A stretch of DNA of 64,000 nucleotides from Streptomyces sp. WAC08241. Lineage in GTDB: Bacteria; Actinomycetota; Actinomycetes; Streptomycetales; Streptomycetaceae. The stretch covers positions 1,240,001 to 1,304,000 of the forward strand of contig CP042279.1 in assembly GCA_007858575.1 (NCBI GenBank). Direction: 5' to 3'. The notes beneath the pieces were generated by a model, which was given only the letters and a program-made list of their open reading frames with translations, was not told the origin of the DNA and did no database searches. Both the position numbers and the translations under genes were made by a program. Positions 30,953 through 41,316 of the stretch are shown here, piece by piece (within the stretch, counting starts at the first letter, position 1; each line of letters begins with the position of its first letter).

Positions 30953-32810
30953 GTGAGCGCCACCATCACCCCCGTCGACGCGTCCGAAACCGACACCGCA
31001 CCCGCGCCGGTCCACCGGCTGCGACGGTTCGCGCGGCCCGCCGCGGCCCTGCTGTCCGGGTTCGTGCTCTACCTGAGCTTCCCGCCGCGTCCCCTGTGGT
31101 GGCTTCGCGCCGCCCGCCTTCGCCCTGCTCGGCTGGGCTCCTGCGGGCCGCCGGCTCCGCGCCGGCTTCGGCCTCGGGTACCTGGCCGGCCTCGGCTTCC
31201 TGCTCCCGCTCCTCGTGTGGACCGGCGAGGAGGTCGGCCCCGGCCCGTGGCTCGCGCTCGCCGCCGTCGAGGCGCTCTTCGTGGCCGCCGCGGGCCTCGG
31301 CGTCGCGGCCGTCTCCCGGCTCCCGGGATGGCCCTTCTTCGCCGCCGGGGTGTGGATCCTCGCGGAAGGGGCACGCGCGCGTGCCCTTCGGCGGCTTCCC
31401 CTGGGGCAAGGTCGCCTTCGGACAGGCCGACGGCGTCTTCCTGCCGCTCGCCGCCGTCGGCGGCACCCCGCTGCTCGGCTTCGCCGTCGCCCTCTGCGGC
31501 TTCGGCCTGTACGAGGCGGCCCGGCTGATCCGCGCGCGCCGCGCCCGGCGCGGCCTCCCCGCCGCCGGCACCGCTGCGGACATCGGTACTGCTCCGGGCA
31601 CTGTCACCGCTCCGGACATCGGTACTGCTCCGGGCACTGTCACCGCTCCGGACATCGGTACTGCTCCGGACACCGGCACCGCTGCGGACCTCCGTACTGC
31701 TCCGGACACCGACGGAGCCACCTCGCCCGCCGTCGAGGCCGCTTCGAGCCCCGCCGGCGCCCCCCGGCCGACCCCCGCGCCTCCGGGGCTCTCCGCCCCC
31801 GCCGTACCGGCTCCGTCCCGAGCGGTCCGCTCGTCGCCGCCGCGCTCGCCGTGCTCCTCCCGGTCACCGGCGCGCTCGCCGCGCTGCCGCTCGTCGACGA
31901 CTCCGCCGAGGACGGCACGGCCACCGTCGCCGCGGTCCAGGGCAACGTCCCCCGCCTCGGCCTCGACTTCAACGCCCAGCGCCGGGCCGTCCTCGACAAC
32001 CACGCCGCCCGCACCCGCGAGCTCGCCGAGGCGGTGAAGGAGAAGCGCGAGCCGCAGCCCGACTTCGTGCTGTGGCCCGAGAACTCCTCGGACATCGACC
32101 CGTACGCGAACGCCGACGCCGCCGACGTCATCGACGAGGCCGTCCGCGCGATCGGCGCGCCCACCGTGATCGGCGCGGTCGTCGCACCCGAGACCGGCAA
32201 GCTCCGCAACACCCTCATCCAGTGGGAGCCCGGGCTCGGCCCGGTCGCCACGTACGACAAGCGGCACGTCCAGCCCTTCGGCGAGTACATCCCGATGCGG
32301 TCCCTCGTCCGGATCTTCAACAGCAACGTGGACCGGGTGCGCCGCGACTTCGGCGCCGGCACGAAGATCGGCGTCTTCGACCTCGCGGGGACGAAGGTCG
32401 GCCTCGCCACCTGCTACGAGGCGGCCTTCGACTGGGCCGTGCGCGACACCGTCACCCACGGCGCGCAGCTCATCACCGTCCCCAGCAACAACGCCACCTT
32501 CGGCCGCAGCGAGATGACCTACCAGCAGCTCGCGATGTCCCGGGTGCGCGCCGTCGAGCACAGCCGGGCGGTGGTCGTGCCCGTCACCAGCGGGGTGAGC
32601 GCGGTCATCCGCCCCGACGGCGAGGTCGTCGCGCAGACGAGGATGTTCACCCCGGACGTCCTGGTCGAGAAGGTGCCGCTGCGCTCCTCGCAGACCCCCG
32701 CGACCCGCATGGGCACCCTCCCCGAGTTCCTCCTCATGGCGCTCGCGGCCGCCGGTCTCGGCTGGTCGGCGCTCCGCTCCGTACGGGCCCGCCGCACGCG
32801 CGCGGAGTGA
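30953..32810 (+). CDS. lnt: Apolipoprotein N-acyltransferase
   Basis: Integral membrane enzyme that N-acylates the diacylglyceryl-Cys of lipoproteins. N-terminal TM bundle ([42 protein letters not shown]), then a nitrilase-type domain with the catalytic triad: Glu in [12 protein letters not shown], Lys in [17 protein letters not shown] and Cys in [15 protein letters not shown]; a final TM ([19 protein letters not shown]). Leaderless: TAGACT ends 7 nt before the GTG. Breaks near 31103, 31381 (one CG unit short) and 31821. A Thr/Ala/Pro linker with 36-bp repeats (31579 onward) separates TM bundle and nitrilase domain. Confidence 0.9.
31579..31713 (+). repeat. 36-bp tandem repeat inside lnt
   Basis: Two identical 36-bp copies (31579-31614, 31615-31650) followed by two decaying copies encode the 12-residue unit [12 protein letters not shown]. 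The unit length keeps frame. It lies in the linker between the membrane bundle and the nitrilase domain, a loop that should tolerate length change. Confidence 0.85.
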
Positions 32811-32923
32811 GCCGGGGCGACCGGGGCAGGGCGGCGGAGGCCGGGGCGACGGGGCGAGCCGGGGGCGCCCGGGGGGCGCCTGGGGGCGGCCGGGGGCGGC
32901 CGTACATGATCTAGGGTCGGTCC

Positions 32924-33404
32924 ATGGCTACCCCTGACTTCATCCGGGCCCTGCGCGAGACGGCCGGTCATCAGCTCCTCTTCCTGCCCGGTGTGAGCGC
33001 CGTCGTGTTCGACGACCGGGGCCGGGTGCTGCTCGGACGGCGCTCCGACAACGGGCGCTGGTCGATCGTCGGCGGCATCGTCGAGCCGGGCGAGCAGCCC
33101 GCCGACTGCGCGGCGCGAGGTGTACGAGGAGACCGCCGTGCGCTGCGAGGTCGAGCGGATCGTGCTCGTCGAGACCCTCCGCAAGCCCGTCGTCTACCCC
33201 AACGGCGACCAGTGCCAGTTCATGGACGTGACCTTCCGCTGTCGCGCGGTCGGCGGGGAGGCACGGGTCAACGACGACGAGTCGACCGAGGTCGGCTGGT
33301 TCGAGGTCGACGACCTGCCGGAGATGAAGCGTTTCTCCCTTCTGCGGATCGAGAAGGCGCTCGCCGACGAACCCACATGGTTCCGCACCACAGCATCCGA
33401 CTGA
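32924..33404 (+). CDS. NUDIX hydrolase
   Basis: About 161 residues. The Nudix box reads GGIVEPGEQPADCAAREVYEETAV after repairing one missing CG unit near 33116; upstream VSAVVFDDRGRVLLGRRSDNGRWSI is typical. Hydrolyses nucleoside-diphosphate-linked substrates; the specific one is unknown. Leaderless: TAGGGT (32912-32917) ends 6 nt before the ATG. Confidence 0.85.
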
Positions 33405-33458
33405 ACTATGGGCCCGAAGCACATCGGTGGGGAGGGGGCCCTTCATAGGGTGCGGAGC

Positions 33459-34284
33459 ATGAGCGCTCCCGTCACCGCCCCCGGTACCGACCTCGCCGCA
33501 CCCCTGCCCCGCGCGGCCGGACTCGCCCTCGACCTCACCGGCCGCACCGCGCTCGTCACCGGCGCGGCCGGCGGCATCGGCCGCGCCTGCGCGCTGCGGC
33601 TCGCCGCCGCCGGAGCCAGGGTCAGAGCCGTCGACCGGGCCGCCGAGGGCCTGGAGGCCCTGGCCGGAGAGGCCTCCGCGCTCCCCGGGGAACTCGAACC
33701 GCGGCTGCTCGACCTGACCGACCTGGACGCCGCGGAGACGGCGCCGCCGGCGCCGACATCCTCGTCAACAACGCCGGGCTCCAGCTCGTGCGCCCCATCG
33801 AGGAGTTCCCGCCGGACGTCTTCCACACCGTCCTCACCGTGATGCTGGAGGCGCCGTTCCGGCTCATCCGGGGCGCCCTCCCGCACATGTACGGGCAGGG
33901 CTGGGGGCGGATCGTGAACATCTCCTCCGTCCACGGGCTGCGCGCCTCCGCCTTCAAGTCCGCCTATGTGGCCGCCAAACACGGCCTGGAGGGCCTCTCC
34001 AAGACCGCCGCCCTCGAAGGCGCCCCGCACGGGGTCACCTCCAACTGCGTCAACCCCGGCTACGTCCGCACCCCGCTCGTCGAACGCCAGATCGCCGACC
34101 AGGCCGCCGCCCACGGCATCCCGCCGGAGCGGGTCCTCGCGGAGGTCCTGCTCAAGAACGCGGCGCTCAAGCGGCTCATCGAACCGGAGGAGGTCGCCGA
34201 GGCCGTCCTCTACCTCTGTGCCCCCAGGCCTCGTTCATCACCGGCACCTCCCTCACCCTCGACGGCGGCTGGACCGCCCACTGA
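33459..34284 (+). CDS. 3-hydroxybutyrate dehydrogenase (SDR family)
   Basis: About 275 residues. The NAD motif GRTALVTGAAGGIGRACALRLA, ILVNNAGLQLVRPIEEF, the catalytic SSVHGLRASAFKSAYVAAKHG and LTLDGGWTAH at the end match D-3-hydroxybutyrate dehydrogenases, which interconvert hydroxybutyrate and acetoacetate. Leaderless: TAGGGT (33446-33451) ends 7 nt before the ATG. Breaks near 33745 and 34225 (C6 to C5). Grouped with the PucR regulator and an MHS symporter, suggesting uptake and use of a small organic acid. Confidence 0.8.
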
Positions 34285-34313
34285 AGGTGCCCCCGTGAAG
34301 GTCGTCCACAGGG

Positions 34314-34326
34314 GTGGTGCGACCAC
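34314..34326. promoter_or_regulatory. Candidate PucR operator
   Basis: Perfect palindrome GTGGT-GCG-ACCAC, 25 bp upstream of the regulator start. A longer version of the same symmetry lies upstream of the MHS transporter (37748-37762). Confidence 0.55.
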
Positions 34327-34351
34327 ACGTACGGCAGGTATCCCTGTGTCC

Positions 34352-36272
34352 ATGTCCCACGAACACGTCTCCTACCTGGAACTCCTCGCACGGGGAGCCG
34401 CGACGGAGGCCTACGACCGGCCTGTGCTGCTCGCCCGCGCGAGCGGCGCGGGCCCCGAGGCGCTGGCCGGCCTCGAAGAGGCCAAGCAGCTCGCCCTGCG
34501 GGTCCGGGCCGAGCTGGAGGGACGGCGGCGGCGCGAGGCGGAGCTGTCCGCGCTCTTCGCCACCGCCCACGACCTCGCGGGACTCCGCGACCTCGACGCG
34601 GTCCTGCGCGCCATCGTCCAGCGCGCCCGCTCGCTCCTCGGCACCGAGGTCGCCTACCTCAGCCTCAACGACCCGGCCGCCGGCGACACCTACATGCGGG
34701 TCACTGAGGGCTCCGTCTCCGCCCGCTTCCAGCAGCTCCGACTGGGCATGGGCGAGGGGCTCGGCGGCCTCGTCGCCCAGACCGCCCGCCCCTACGTCAC
34801 CGACGACTACTTCGACGACGCGCGCTTCCAGCACACCCGGACGATCGACACGGCCGTACGGGACGAGGGCCTCGTCGCCATCCTCGGCGTGCCGCTCAGC
34901 CTCGGCAGCCAGGTCATCGGAGTGCTGTTCGCGGCCGACCGCAGGGCCAGGGTCTTCGAACGCGAACAGGTCGCGCTGCTCGGCTCCTTCGCCGCGCACG
35001 CCGCCGTCGCCATCGACACGGCCAACCTCCTCGCCGAGACCCGCTCGGCCCTCGCGGAGCTGGAACGGGCCAACGACATCATCCGCGAGCACAGCGGCGT
35101 CATCGAGCGGGCCTCCGAGGTCCACGACCGCCTCTCCGAACTTGTCCTGCACGGCGGCGGCGTCCACGACGTGGCCCGTGCCGTCTCCGAAGTCCTGGGC
35201 GGGACCGTCGAGTTCACCGAGGCCGGGGCGGGCTCCGCGCGCCGTGCCGGGGCCACGCCGTCCGCGAGGGCGACGACTGGTTCGCCGCGGTCTCCGCGGG
35301 CGGCGAGACCCTGGGCACCCTCGTCCTGCACGGCCGGCCCGACCTCGACCCGGTCGACCAGCGCACCCTGGAGCGCGCCGCCCTGGTCACCTCCCTGTTG
35401 CTGCTCGCCCGCCGCTCGGCGGGCGAGGCCGAACAGCGGGTACGGGGCGAACTCCTCGACGACCTGCTCGACGCCCCCGACCGGGACCGCCGCCTGCTGC
35501 GCGAGCGCGCCGCCCGGCTCCGCACCGACAGCGAGGCCCCGCACGTCGTCCTCGCCGCCCGCATCGACCGGCCCGCCGGCGGCGCCGCCGACACCGACGC
35601 GGGCCGCCGCGAGAGCGCCGACCGGCAGCGCCTGTGGTCGGCCGCCTCCCACCTGGCCGCCACCCGCCACGGACTGGCCTCCGCGCGCGACGGCGGTACG
35701 GTCCTGCTGCTGCCGCTCGGCCCCGGCGAGACCGCCGCCGAACTCGCCCGGCAGACCGCGAGGAACCTCGGCGGCACCCTGCGCGAGCAGGTCACGGTCG
35801 GCGCCTCCGCCCCCGTACGGGCGCCCTGGACCACCCGGACCGGGTGGCCGTCGCGTACGAGGAGGCCCGCCGCTGCCTCGACGCGCTGGGGCTCCTGCAC
35901 CGCTCGGGCCAGGGCGCCGCCGCCGAGGACCTCGGCTTCCTCGGCCTGCTGCTCGCGGACGGCCGGGACATCGGCGGCTTCGTCGACCGCACCGTCGGCC
36001 AGGTCGTCGCCTACGACCGGCGGCGCGGCACGGAACTGGTCCGCACCCTGGACGCGTACTTCGCGAGCGGCATGAGTCCCGCCCGTACCAAGGACGAACT
36101 CCACGTCCACGTCAACACGGTGGCCCAGCGCCTGGAACGGATCGGCCGGCTCCTCGGCCCCGACTGGCAGTCCCCGTCGCGGGCCCTGGAGATCCAGCTC
36201 GCGCTGCGGCTGCACGCGCTCTCGGACGCGGTCGAAGTGACGCACGGAAGGCCCCGGGCCCGCTCGCCGTGA
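34352..36272 (+). CDS. PucR-type transcriptional regulator with GAF domain
   Basis: About 641 residues. An N-terminal coiled region (AKQLALRVRAELEGRRRREAEL), a GAF domain (ELSALFATAHDLAGLRDL to FAAHAAVAIDTANLLAETR), a CdaR-like middle and the C-terminal PucR HTH_30 module (LVRTLDAYFASGMSPARTKDELHVHVNTVAQRLERIGRLLG). Breaks near 35253 (G5 to G4) and 35835. It lies between the hydroxybutyrate dehydrogenase and the convergent MHS symporter, and both its own promoter and the symporter's carry matching palindromes, so it probably activates or represses both in response to an organic acid. Confidence 0.85.
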
Positions 36273-36294
36273 GCGGGGCCCGGGGCCCTTCCGT
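36244..36294. terminator. Bidirectional terminator between PucR and MHS genes
   Basis: Stem ACGGAAGGCCCCGGGCCCGC paired with its complement at 36271-36294 around a GCCGT loop, about 22 bp, with only two single-base bulges, both in C/G runs. It overlaps the end of the PucR gene and precedes the end of the convergent MHS gene. Confidence 0.75.
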
Positions 36295-36306
36295 ACGTCC
36301 CGGGGG

Positions 36307-37672
36307 TCAGACGTCGGCGCGGACGCGGGAGTCTCGGGGTCCGCTCGACGACCTCGCCGAGGTCGCTGTCGCGGGTCTCGCGGGCGCAGACGATCGCGAC
36401 GACGGTCAGCAGCGCGGCGGCGATCACGTACAGGGAGATCGGGGTCGAGCTGTCGTGGTCGGCGAGCAGCGCGGTCGCGATGAGCGGGGCGGGTGCGCCG
36501 GCGGCGACGGAGGAGAACTGGGCGCCGATGGAGGCGCCGGAGTAGCGCATCCGGGTCGCGAACATCTCGGAGAAGAAGGCTGCCTGCGGCGCGTACATCG
36601 CCCCGTGCAGGACCAGGCCCACGGTGACGGCGAGCAGCAGGCTGCCGAAGGTGCTCCGGTCGATGAGCGCGAAGAAGGGGAACATCCAGGCCCCGACGCC
36701 GATCGCGCCGATCAGGTACACCGGCCGGCGCCCGATCCGGTCGGACAGCGCGCCCCAGAGCGGGATCACGGCGAAGTGGACGGCGGACCCGATGAGGACG
36801 GCGTTCAGGGCGGTCTGCTTGGAGAGGCCGACCTGGGTGGTCGCGTACACCAGGATGAACGCGGTGATCACGTAGTACGAGATGTTCTCCGCCATGCGGG
36901 CGCCCATCGCGATGAGCACGTCCCGCCAGTGGTGGCGCAGCACCGCCACGAGCGGCATCTTCTCGACCTGCCCGGCGACCGCCTTGCGCTCCTCGGCGGC
37001 GGCGAGCGCGGCCTTGAAGACGGGCGACTCGTCGACCGAGAGCCGGATCCACAGGCCGACGACCACGAGGACGCCGGAGAGCAGGAACGGGACGCGCCAG
37101 CCCCAGGAGGCGAAGGCGGCGTCCGAGAGCAGCGCGGTCAGCGCGGACAGCACACCGGTGGCCAGCAACTGCCCGGCCGGGGCGCCGGTCTGCGGCCACG
37201 AGGCCCAGAAGCCGCGCCGCTTGGCGTCCCCGTGCTCGGACACGAGCAGGACGGCCCCGCCCCACTCCCCGCCGAGCGCGAAGCCCTGCACGAGCCGCAG
37301 CACGGTCAGCAGCACGGGGGCCGCGGACCCGACGGTGGCGTGCGTCGGCAGCAGCCCGATGGCGAACGTCGCCCCGCCCATGAGCAGCAGGCTGAGCACC
37401 AGCAGCTTCTTCCGCCCGAGCCGGTCGCCGTAGTGCCCGAACACCAGCGCCCCGAGCGGCCGCGCGGCGAACCCGACCGCGTACGTCAGGAAGGACAGCA
37501 GGGTCCCCACCAGCGGATCGGACTCGGGGAAGAACAGCTTGTTGAACACGAGCGCCGCGGCGGACCCGTACAGGAAGAAGTCGTACCACTCGATGGTGGT
37601 GCCGATGAGGCTGGCGGCGACGATCCGCTTGAGGGATCCGGGTGGGGTCGGGGAGGGCGTTGCGGCGGCCAT
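36307..37672 (-). CDS. MHS (metabolite:H+ symporter) family MFS transporter
   Basis: About 455 residues, 12 TM. Starts KRIVAASLIGTTIEWYDFFLYGSAAALVF (the MHS signature IEWYDF), then GALVFGHYGDRLGRKKLLVLSL, RLVQGFALGGEWGGAVLLVSEH and GWRVPFLLSGVLV. Imports citrate, ketoglutarate, shikimate or similar acids in relatives. One break near 36343 (two C short) restores the end RDSRVRADV. GGAAG precedes the ATG. Probably controlled by PucR through the palindrome 76 bp upstream. Confidence 0.85.
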
Positions 37673-37747
37673 GTGCACCACTTCCAGGCAGGGGCGGGGA
37701 CGTTTCGGTGTCGCCACACCGTAGGAAGCGGCAGGTCAGGGGCGTAT

Positions 37748-37762
37748 GTGGTGGGACACCAC
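37748..37762. promoter_or_regulatory. Candidate PucR operator upstream of MHS symporter
   Basis: Perfect 6-3-6 palindrome GTGGTG-GGA-CACCAC, 76 bp upstream of the transporter ATG at 37672. Matches the half-site of the palindrome upstream of the PucR gene. Confidence 0.6.
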
Positions 37763-38755
37763 AGTTCAGGCCGGACGAGTGCGCTCAGCCGCCATGGCAG
37801 CCCCTCGCGGCCTTCCGTGCTCTCCGCACACGCGGAGGTGGGTCGGACACGTCACCGACGTGCCAGGACTCACCCGCGTGCTCTCCGCGCAGGTGGAGGC
37901 GGGTCGGCAGTGGACTGTGTCCGAGGGCGGTGAATCGTCTCGTGGACTTCGGTGGAGGTGCGCAGGGCAAGGCCGGGCTTATTCAGATAGGTGCCAGTTA
38001 CCGATGGCAGCCCTCCTGGACATCGAGGAGCGGACCACTCCGCTGATCCGAGGTTCGTTCCGTGGCGGGAGGTCGCGTCATGTGTACCACCCGATGCGGG
38101 TTCCGGTACGGCGGTGTCCAGGACGTGGGCGGCTTCGAGTGCCGCGAGGACGTCCAGGAGGCTGGCGGGCGTCCTCCTCCGATTCGGCCGATCCTCCTCG
38201 GCGTCTTGGTGCCCGACATCCCTGTCAGTGCAGGGGAGAAGGCTCTTGACCTGCAAAGAGCGGGCAGGGAGCCGTCTTTGAGGGCTGCGACTGCGACTGC
38301 GCCGAGTTCATCCTTGGTCCCCGTCCGTACTCGATCCGTCTCCGGGGCCCGCTGGGTAAGCAGCGCGAGGAGAGGAGCACGCGGGGCGATGCGATCGAGC
38401 TCCTCGACTTCTCGGGGGCGCTGCCGCGAACCCCGCTCCCGGCGAGCCACCGGGAAAGCCGACGGTGCCGGTGACGAGCGCGTCCGTACGGGTCGCCGCT
38501 CCGGAGAGGACCGCGGGCACATGGTCCTCAAAGGTACGGACCGCAACATCACGAGCGGATCTCGCCTTTTCGCGTGTGCTTGACGGTCTGTTCAGGTAGG
38601 GATTCGATGTGCCAACACATGCGAACGCCTTCGCTTCTGAGCGTTTGTGGTTCATTGTGTGCGGTCGGCCTTCAAGGCTGCCGTACTCCTTCCCTCTCGG
38701 CCGCGGTCTCCACGCCGCGGTCCACCGCCTCGTTCGGCTTCACCTAGGACGGTTC
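37763..38755. other. Gene-poor kilobase with a possible decayed coding segment
   Basis: Nearly 1 kb without a recognisable gene. An imperfect 30-bp direct repeat (about 37817-37847 and 37877-37907) includes the hairpin CTCCGC-ACAC-GCGGAG. On the minus strand, 38550 to about 37870 reads through several frames with plausible protein text (EVEELDRIAPRAPLLALLTQ, TPASLLDVLAALEAAHVLDT) and mixed third positions, unlike neighbouring genes. I recognise no family. It may be a remnant of an acquired gene or noncoding. Confidence 0.35.
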
Positions 38756-40062
38756 ATGCTCCAGCGCCACAATCACATGCGTCGGATCGGCACGGCATTG
38801 GCTGCCGTGCTGGTGGTGGGAGTGGGGCGGCCGAGGCCCATGCCGACCGGAGGCTCACCCCTCCCCTTCAAAGACGGCTTCGAGTCCGGCGTGACCACCG
38901 CTTTCGCCCGCAAGGGCATTGACGGCACGGGAACCGTGAGCGTCACGACGGCACTGGTGGCCGGGGCGGCAAGGCCGTCCGGCTCGCCATGCCCGACGAC
39001 GGCAAGTCCTACCGCACCGAGATAGCCACGGATCGACTGCCCTACGGAAGTTACCGGTACGACTTCGCCAACTACCTTCCCGAGGGGTGGATTCGCTACG
39101 ACGCCATGACCATCGTCTCCCAGTGGCACGGTGGGACGGGCACCTTCCCGCGGTCGTCCTCGGCGTCAGGGGCGACCGCTGGATGATGGTCGTTCACTGG
39201 AAGACGAGTTCTGGACGGGCGGACAAGGACGGGCAGTCGGTGCACGAGGTCAAGTACGACCTGGGGCCGGTGCGTCTCGGGCGCTGGAACCAGTGGTCCT
39301 TCGACATCACCTGGTCCACCGCCCGTACCCCGGGCTCCATCGTGGTGCGCCTCGACGGGGCCGAGGTGGGATCGCACCGCGGCCCCAACAGCTACCACCA
39401 GGACACCGCCCCTATCACAAGATCGGTCTCTACCGCCCCAACTGGCAGGCCAAGAAGGGGCACAGGGCGGGGAACGGCAGACGTGGTGAACTACTACGAC
39501 GACGTCACCATTACTCCCATCTCTCCGGGAACCCCAGTGCCACCGGGCAGCACCACGCCCGCACCGAACGTCACGACGACGTCCCCGCCCGACCTGCCCG
39601 ACACCTCGGCATCCCCTTCGGGGCAGGTGGCGGGACCGGCCCCGGTGACGGTAAGCACCACGACGGCGCCCGCCACGCCGGGTCCGGTGTCCGAAACCTC
39701 CGACGAGATTCCGGTCGACACGGACACGGACACGGGCACGGGCAACACTGCCGCGCCCCTGCACGCTACCGGTGTCTCCGACCGAACCCCGCTCCTCCTC
39801 GCCTTCGGCGGCACCCTGCTCTCCGTCGGCCTCCTCTTCGTCTTCCGTGCCCGCGCCAGGACGGCAAGGCGCCGAGCGGGCGGCCGCAGGGGACAGCGGC
39901 GAGCGGGCGCGGCGCCGACACCCCCGCCACGCCGGCTCCTCTTCGACGAGGCCCGCGTCGAACCCCGTCTTCCCGTGCGGGTGCGCACGAAGAACCTCGC
40001 CCGTCTCCGTGAGGATCGTCTGGTGGAAGGGCCGTCGGCGTCGCCCCGGCGAAGGACGCTGA
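38756..40062 (+). CDS. Secreted polysaccharide lyase (heparin-lyase-I-like), wall- or membrane-anchored
   Basis: Signal peptide MRRIGTALAAVLVVGVGAAEAHA (from an ATG at 38777 within the ORF; 38756 has AGGA upstream). The catalytic part reads LPFKDGFESG, GKSYRTEIATDRLPYGSYRYDF, MTIVSQWHGG, DRWMMVVHWKTSS, LGRWNQWSFDITWS and IVVRLDGAEVGSHRGPN, resembling PF14099-type lyases. Then a Pro/Thr/Ser linker of about 80 residues, LHATG, a TM helix (PLLLAFGGTLLSVGLLFVF) and a basic tail: a sortase-like anchor. At least six breaks (38838, 38868, 38963, 39140, 39413, about 39465). The true stop is hidden by another break after the TM, so the end is approximate. Confidence 0.55.
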
Positions 40063-40223
40063 CGGATGCCGACGCGCGGTTCTCTCCCCCGATCCGCACA
40101 AGCCGCCAGGCCCCGCACGAAGAGGGCTTCGGGAGAATTCGGACGCGGGCTCCCGCGTCTTGTGGTCCCCACAAGCGCGACGGGTGTCTTGAGATGTGCC
40201 TTGGAACATTCGACAGGAACTCA

Positions 40224-41153
40224 GTGAGCACCCTTCCCTGCCCCCGCTGCGACGGCCGGCCTCGATGCCTCTGTGCCGGCACGCGCGAAGTGACCTCGAC
40301 ACAACAACCCTATGGAACCAATGAGTTCGGCCAGGAATGGGTTCGGTCGTACCTCAGTCTCCATGAAACCGTGACGGACGACGGAGTGACCGCGACGACC
40401 GTCGCCTGGGTGGTGCCGGAGCGTACCCGAGGGAACGGCCGCCGGTCGTCCGACTACGAGAATCCGGTTCCACCGGTGATGCTCACGCGGACGTCGCACC
40501 GAAGAACGAGCAGGGTTCCGAGACGACGACCGTTCCTGCCGCTTGCCACCGCCTTGTCCGCTCTCGCCGGAACGGCCACGATCGCGGGGCCTACGCTTTC
40601 CTCCACGAGCCTGACCCCGTCAGGACGATGGAGCAGGCCCCCGCGAGCCGCCTCGAAATGTTCGACGGCGAGCCGGGCCGGACCGGATCTCCGTCGTCGA
40701 GCCGGACACGCCAGGCTCCACCGGACGGCCCCGAGCGGACCGCAACGGCATCCGGGCACGGCACGGTGCGCACGTCGCCACCAGCCTCGTCTCCCCGCAC
40801 CTCCCCGGACGCGAAAGCCGTGCCGCTCCCCACGGCCGGCCAGAGTGATCAGAGCGGCCGGGACGTCACGGCACCTCCCGTACCGAGTCGGAGCATTCCG
40901 GGCGCCACGACGGCCGCACCCACGCCGACGACTTCCGAGCAGGGCCCGACACTGCGCCGCCACGACCGGGGACCCGAGGTCTTCGAACTGCAGCGACGAT
41001 TCGCGTGGATCGGCCTGTGGCCCCATCCCCAACGGGATCGCTTCGACCGGCATCTCTACGACGCGGTGCTCATGTCCCAGGCGGATCACGGGATCTACGA
41101 CGACCCGCCCGGAGTCTACGGGCCGTCCACTCGACGGCAACTGGAATCCATGA
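40224..41153 (+). CDS. Membrane protein with C-terminal peptidoglycan-binding domain
   Basis: Starts at GTG 40224 (AGGAACTCA upstream) with a zinc-ribbon-like CPRCDGRPRCLCAG, a cytosolic segment, one TM (FLPLATALSALAGTATIAG), a Ser/Thr/Pro-rich linker and a PG_binding_1-type module: GPTLRRHDRGPEVFELQRRF, HLYDAVLMSQADHGIYDDPPGVYGPSTRRQLES. This is a common Streptomyces layout. Breaks near 40617 (linker entry) and near 41145, where two bases are needed to reach the only nearby stop. Third-position GC is lower than in neighbours. The end is followed by a very strong terminator. Confidence 0.65.
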   Translation: MSTLPCPRCDGRPRCLCAGTREVTSTQQPYGTNEFGQEWVRSYLSLHETVTDDGVTATTVAWVVPERTRGNGRRSSDYENPVPPVMLTRTSHRRTSRVPRRRPFLPLATALSALAGTATIAGPTLSSTSLTPSGRWSRPPRAASKCSTASRAGPDLRRRAGHARLHRTAPSGPQRHPGTARCARRHQPRLPAPPRTRKPCRSPRPARVIRAAGTSRHLPYRVGAFRAPRRPHPRRRLPSRARHCAATTGDPRSSNCSDDSRGSACGPIPNGIASTGISTTRCSCPRRITGSTTTRPESTGRPLDGNWNP

Positions 41154-41316
41154 CCGATCGAGTGCTCCCCCCGCCGTGCCTGGACGTTCTGGAACCCGGT
41201 CGCGATCCCGCCCGCACCACGGTGGCGTGTCGAACCGACGCTTCCACGACGACCTGTCACTTCCGGGAGAATCGGCGATTCCCCATCGACCCGAAGCGTG
41301 TCGATCTCGGCCACCA

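Noticed and set aside
29816..31528. One long open frame apparently fusing the Asp/Glu racemase, a membrane protein and Lnt
   Set aside because: The three parts are separate families, each with its own -10 hexamer and start codon. Missing stops are explained by single-base losses near 30190 and 30810.
33788..37933. A 1381-codon plus-strand open frame
   Set aside because: Only its first parts follow real genes. From about 36300 it runs antisense through the MHS transporter, an effect of high GC with few stop codons.
41154..41316. C-terminal extension of the peptidoglycan-binding protein up to the terminator
   Set aside because: The open frame would run through the perfect terminator hairpin. 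Related proteins end shortly after the ATRxxLES-type text, so a stop at 41153 reached after a two-base loss is more likely.
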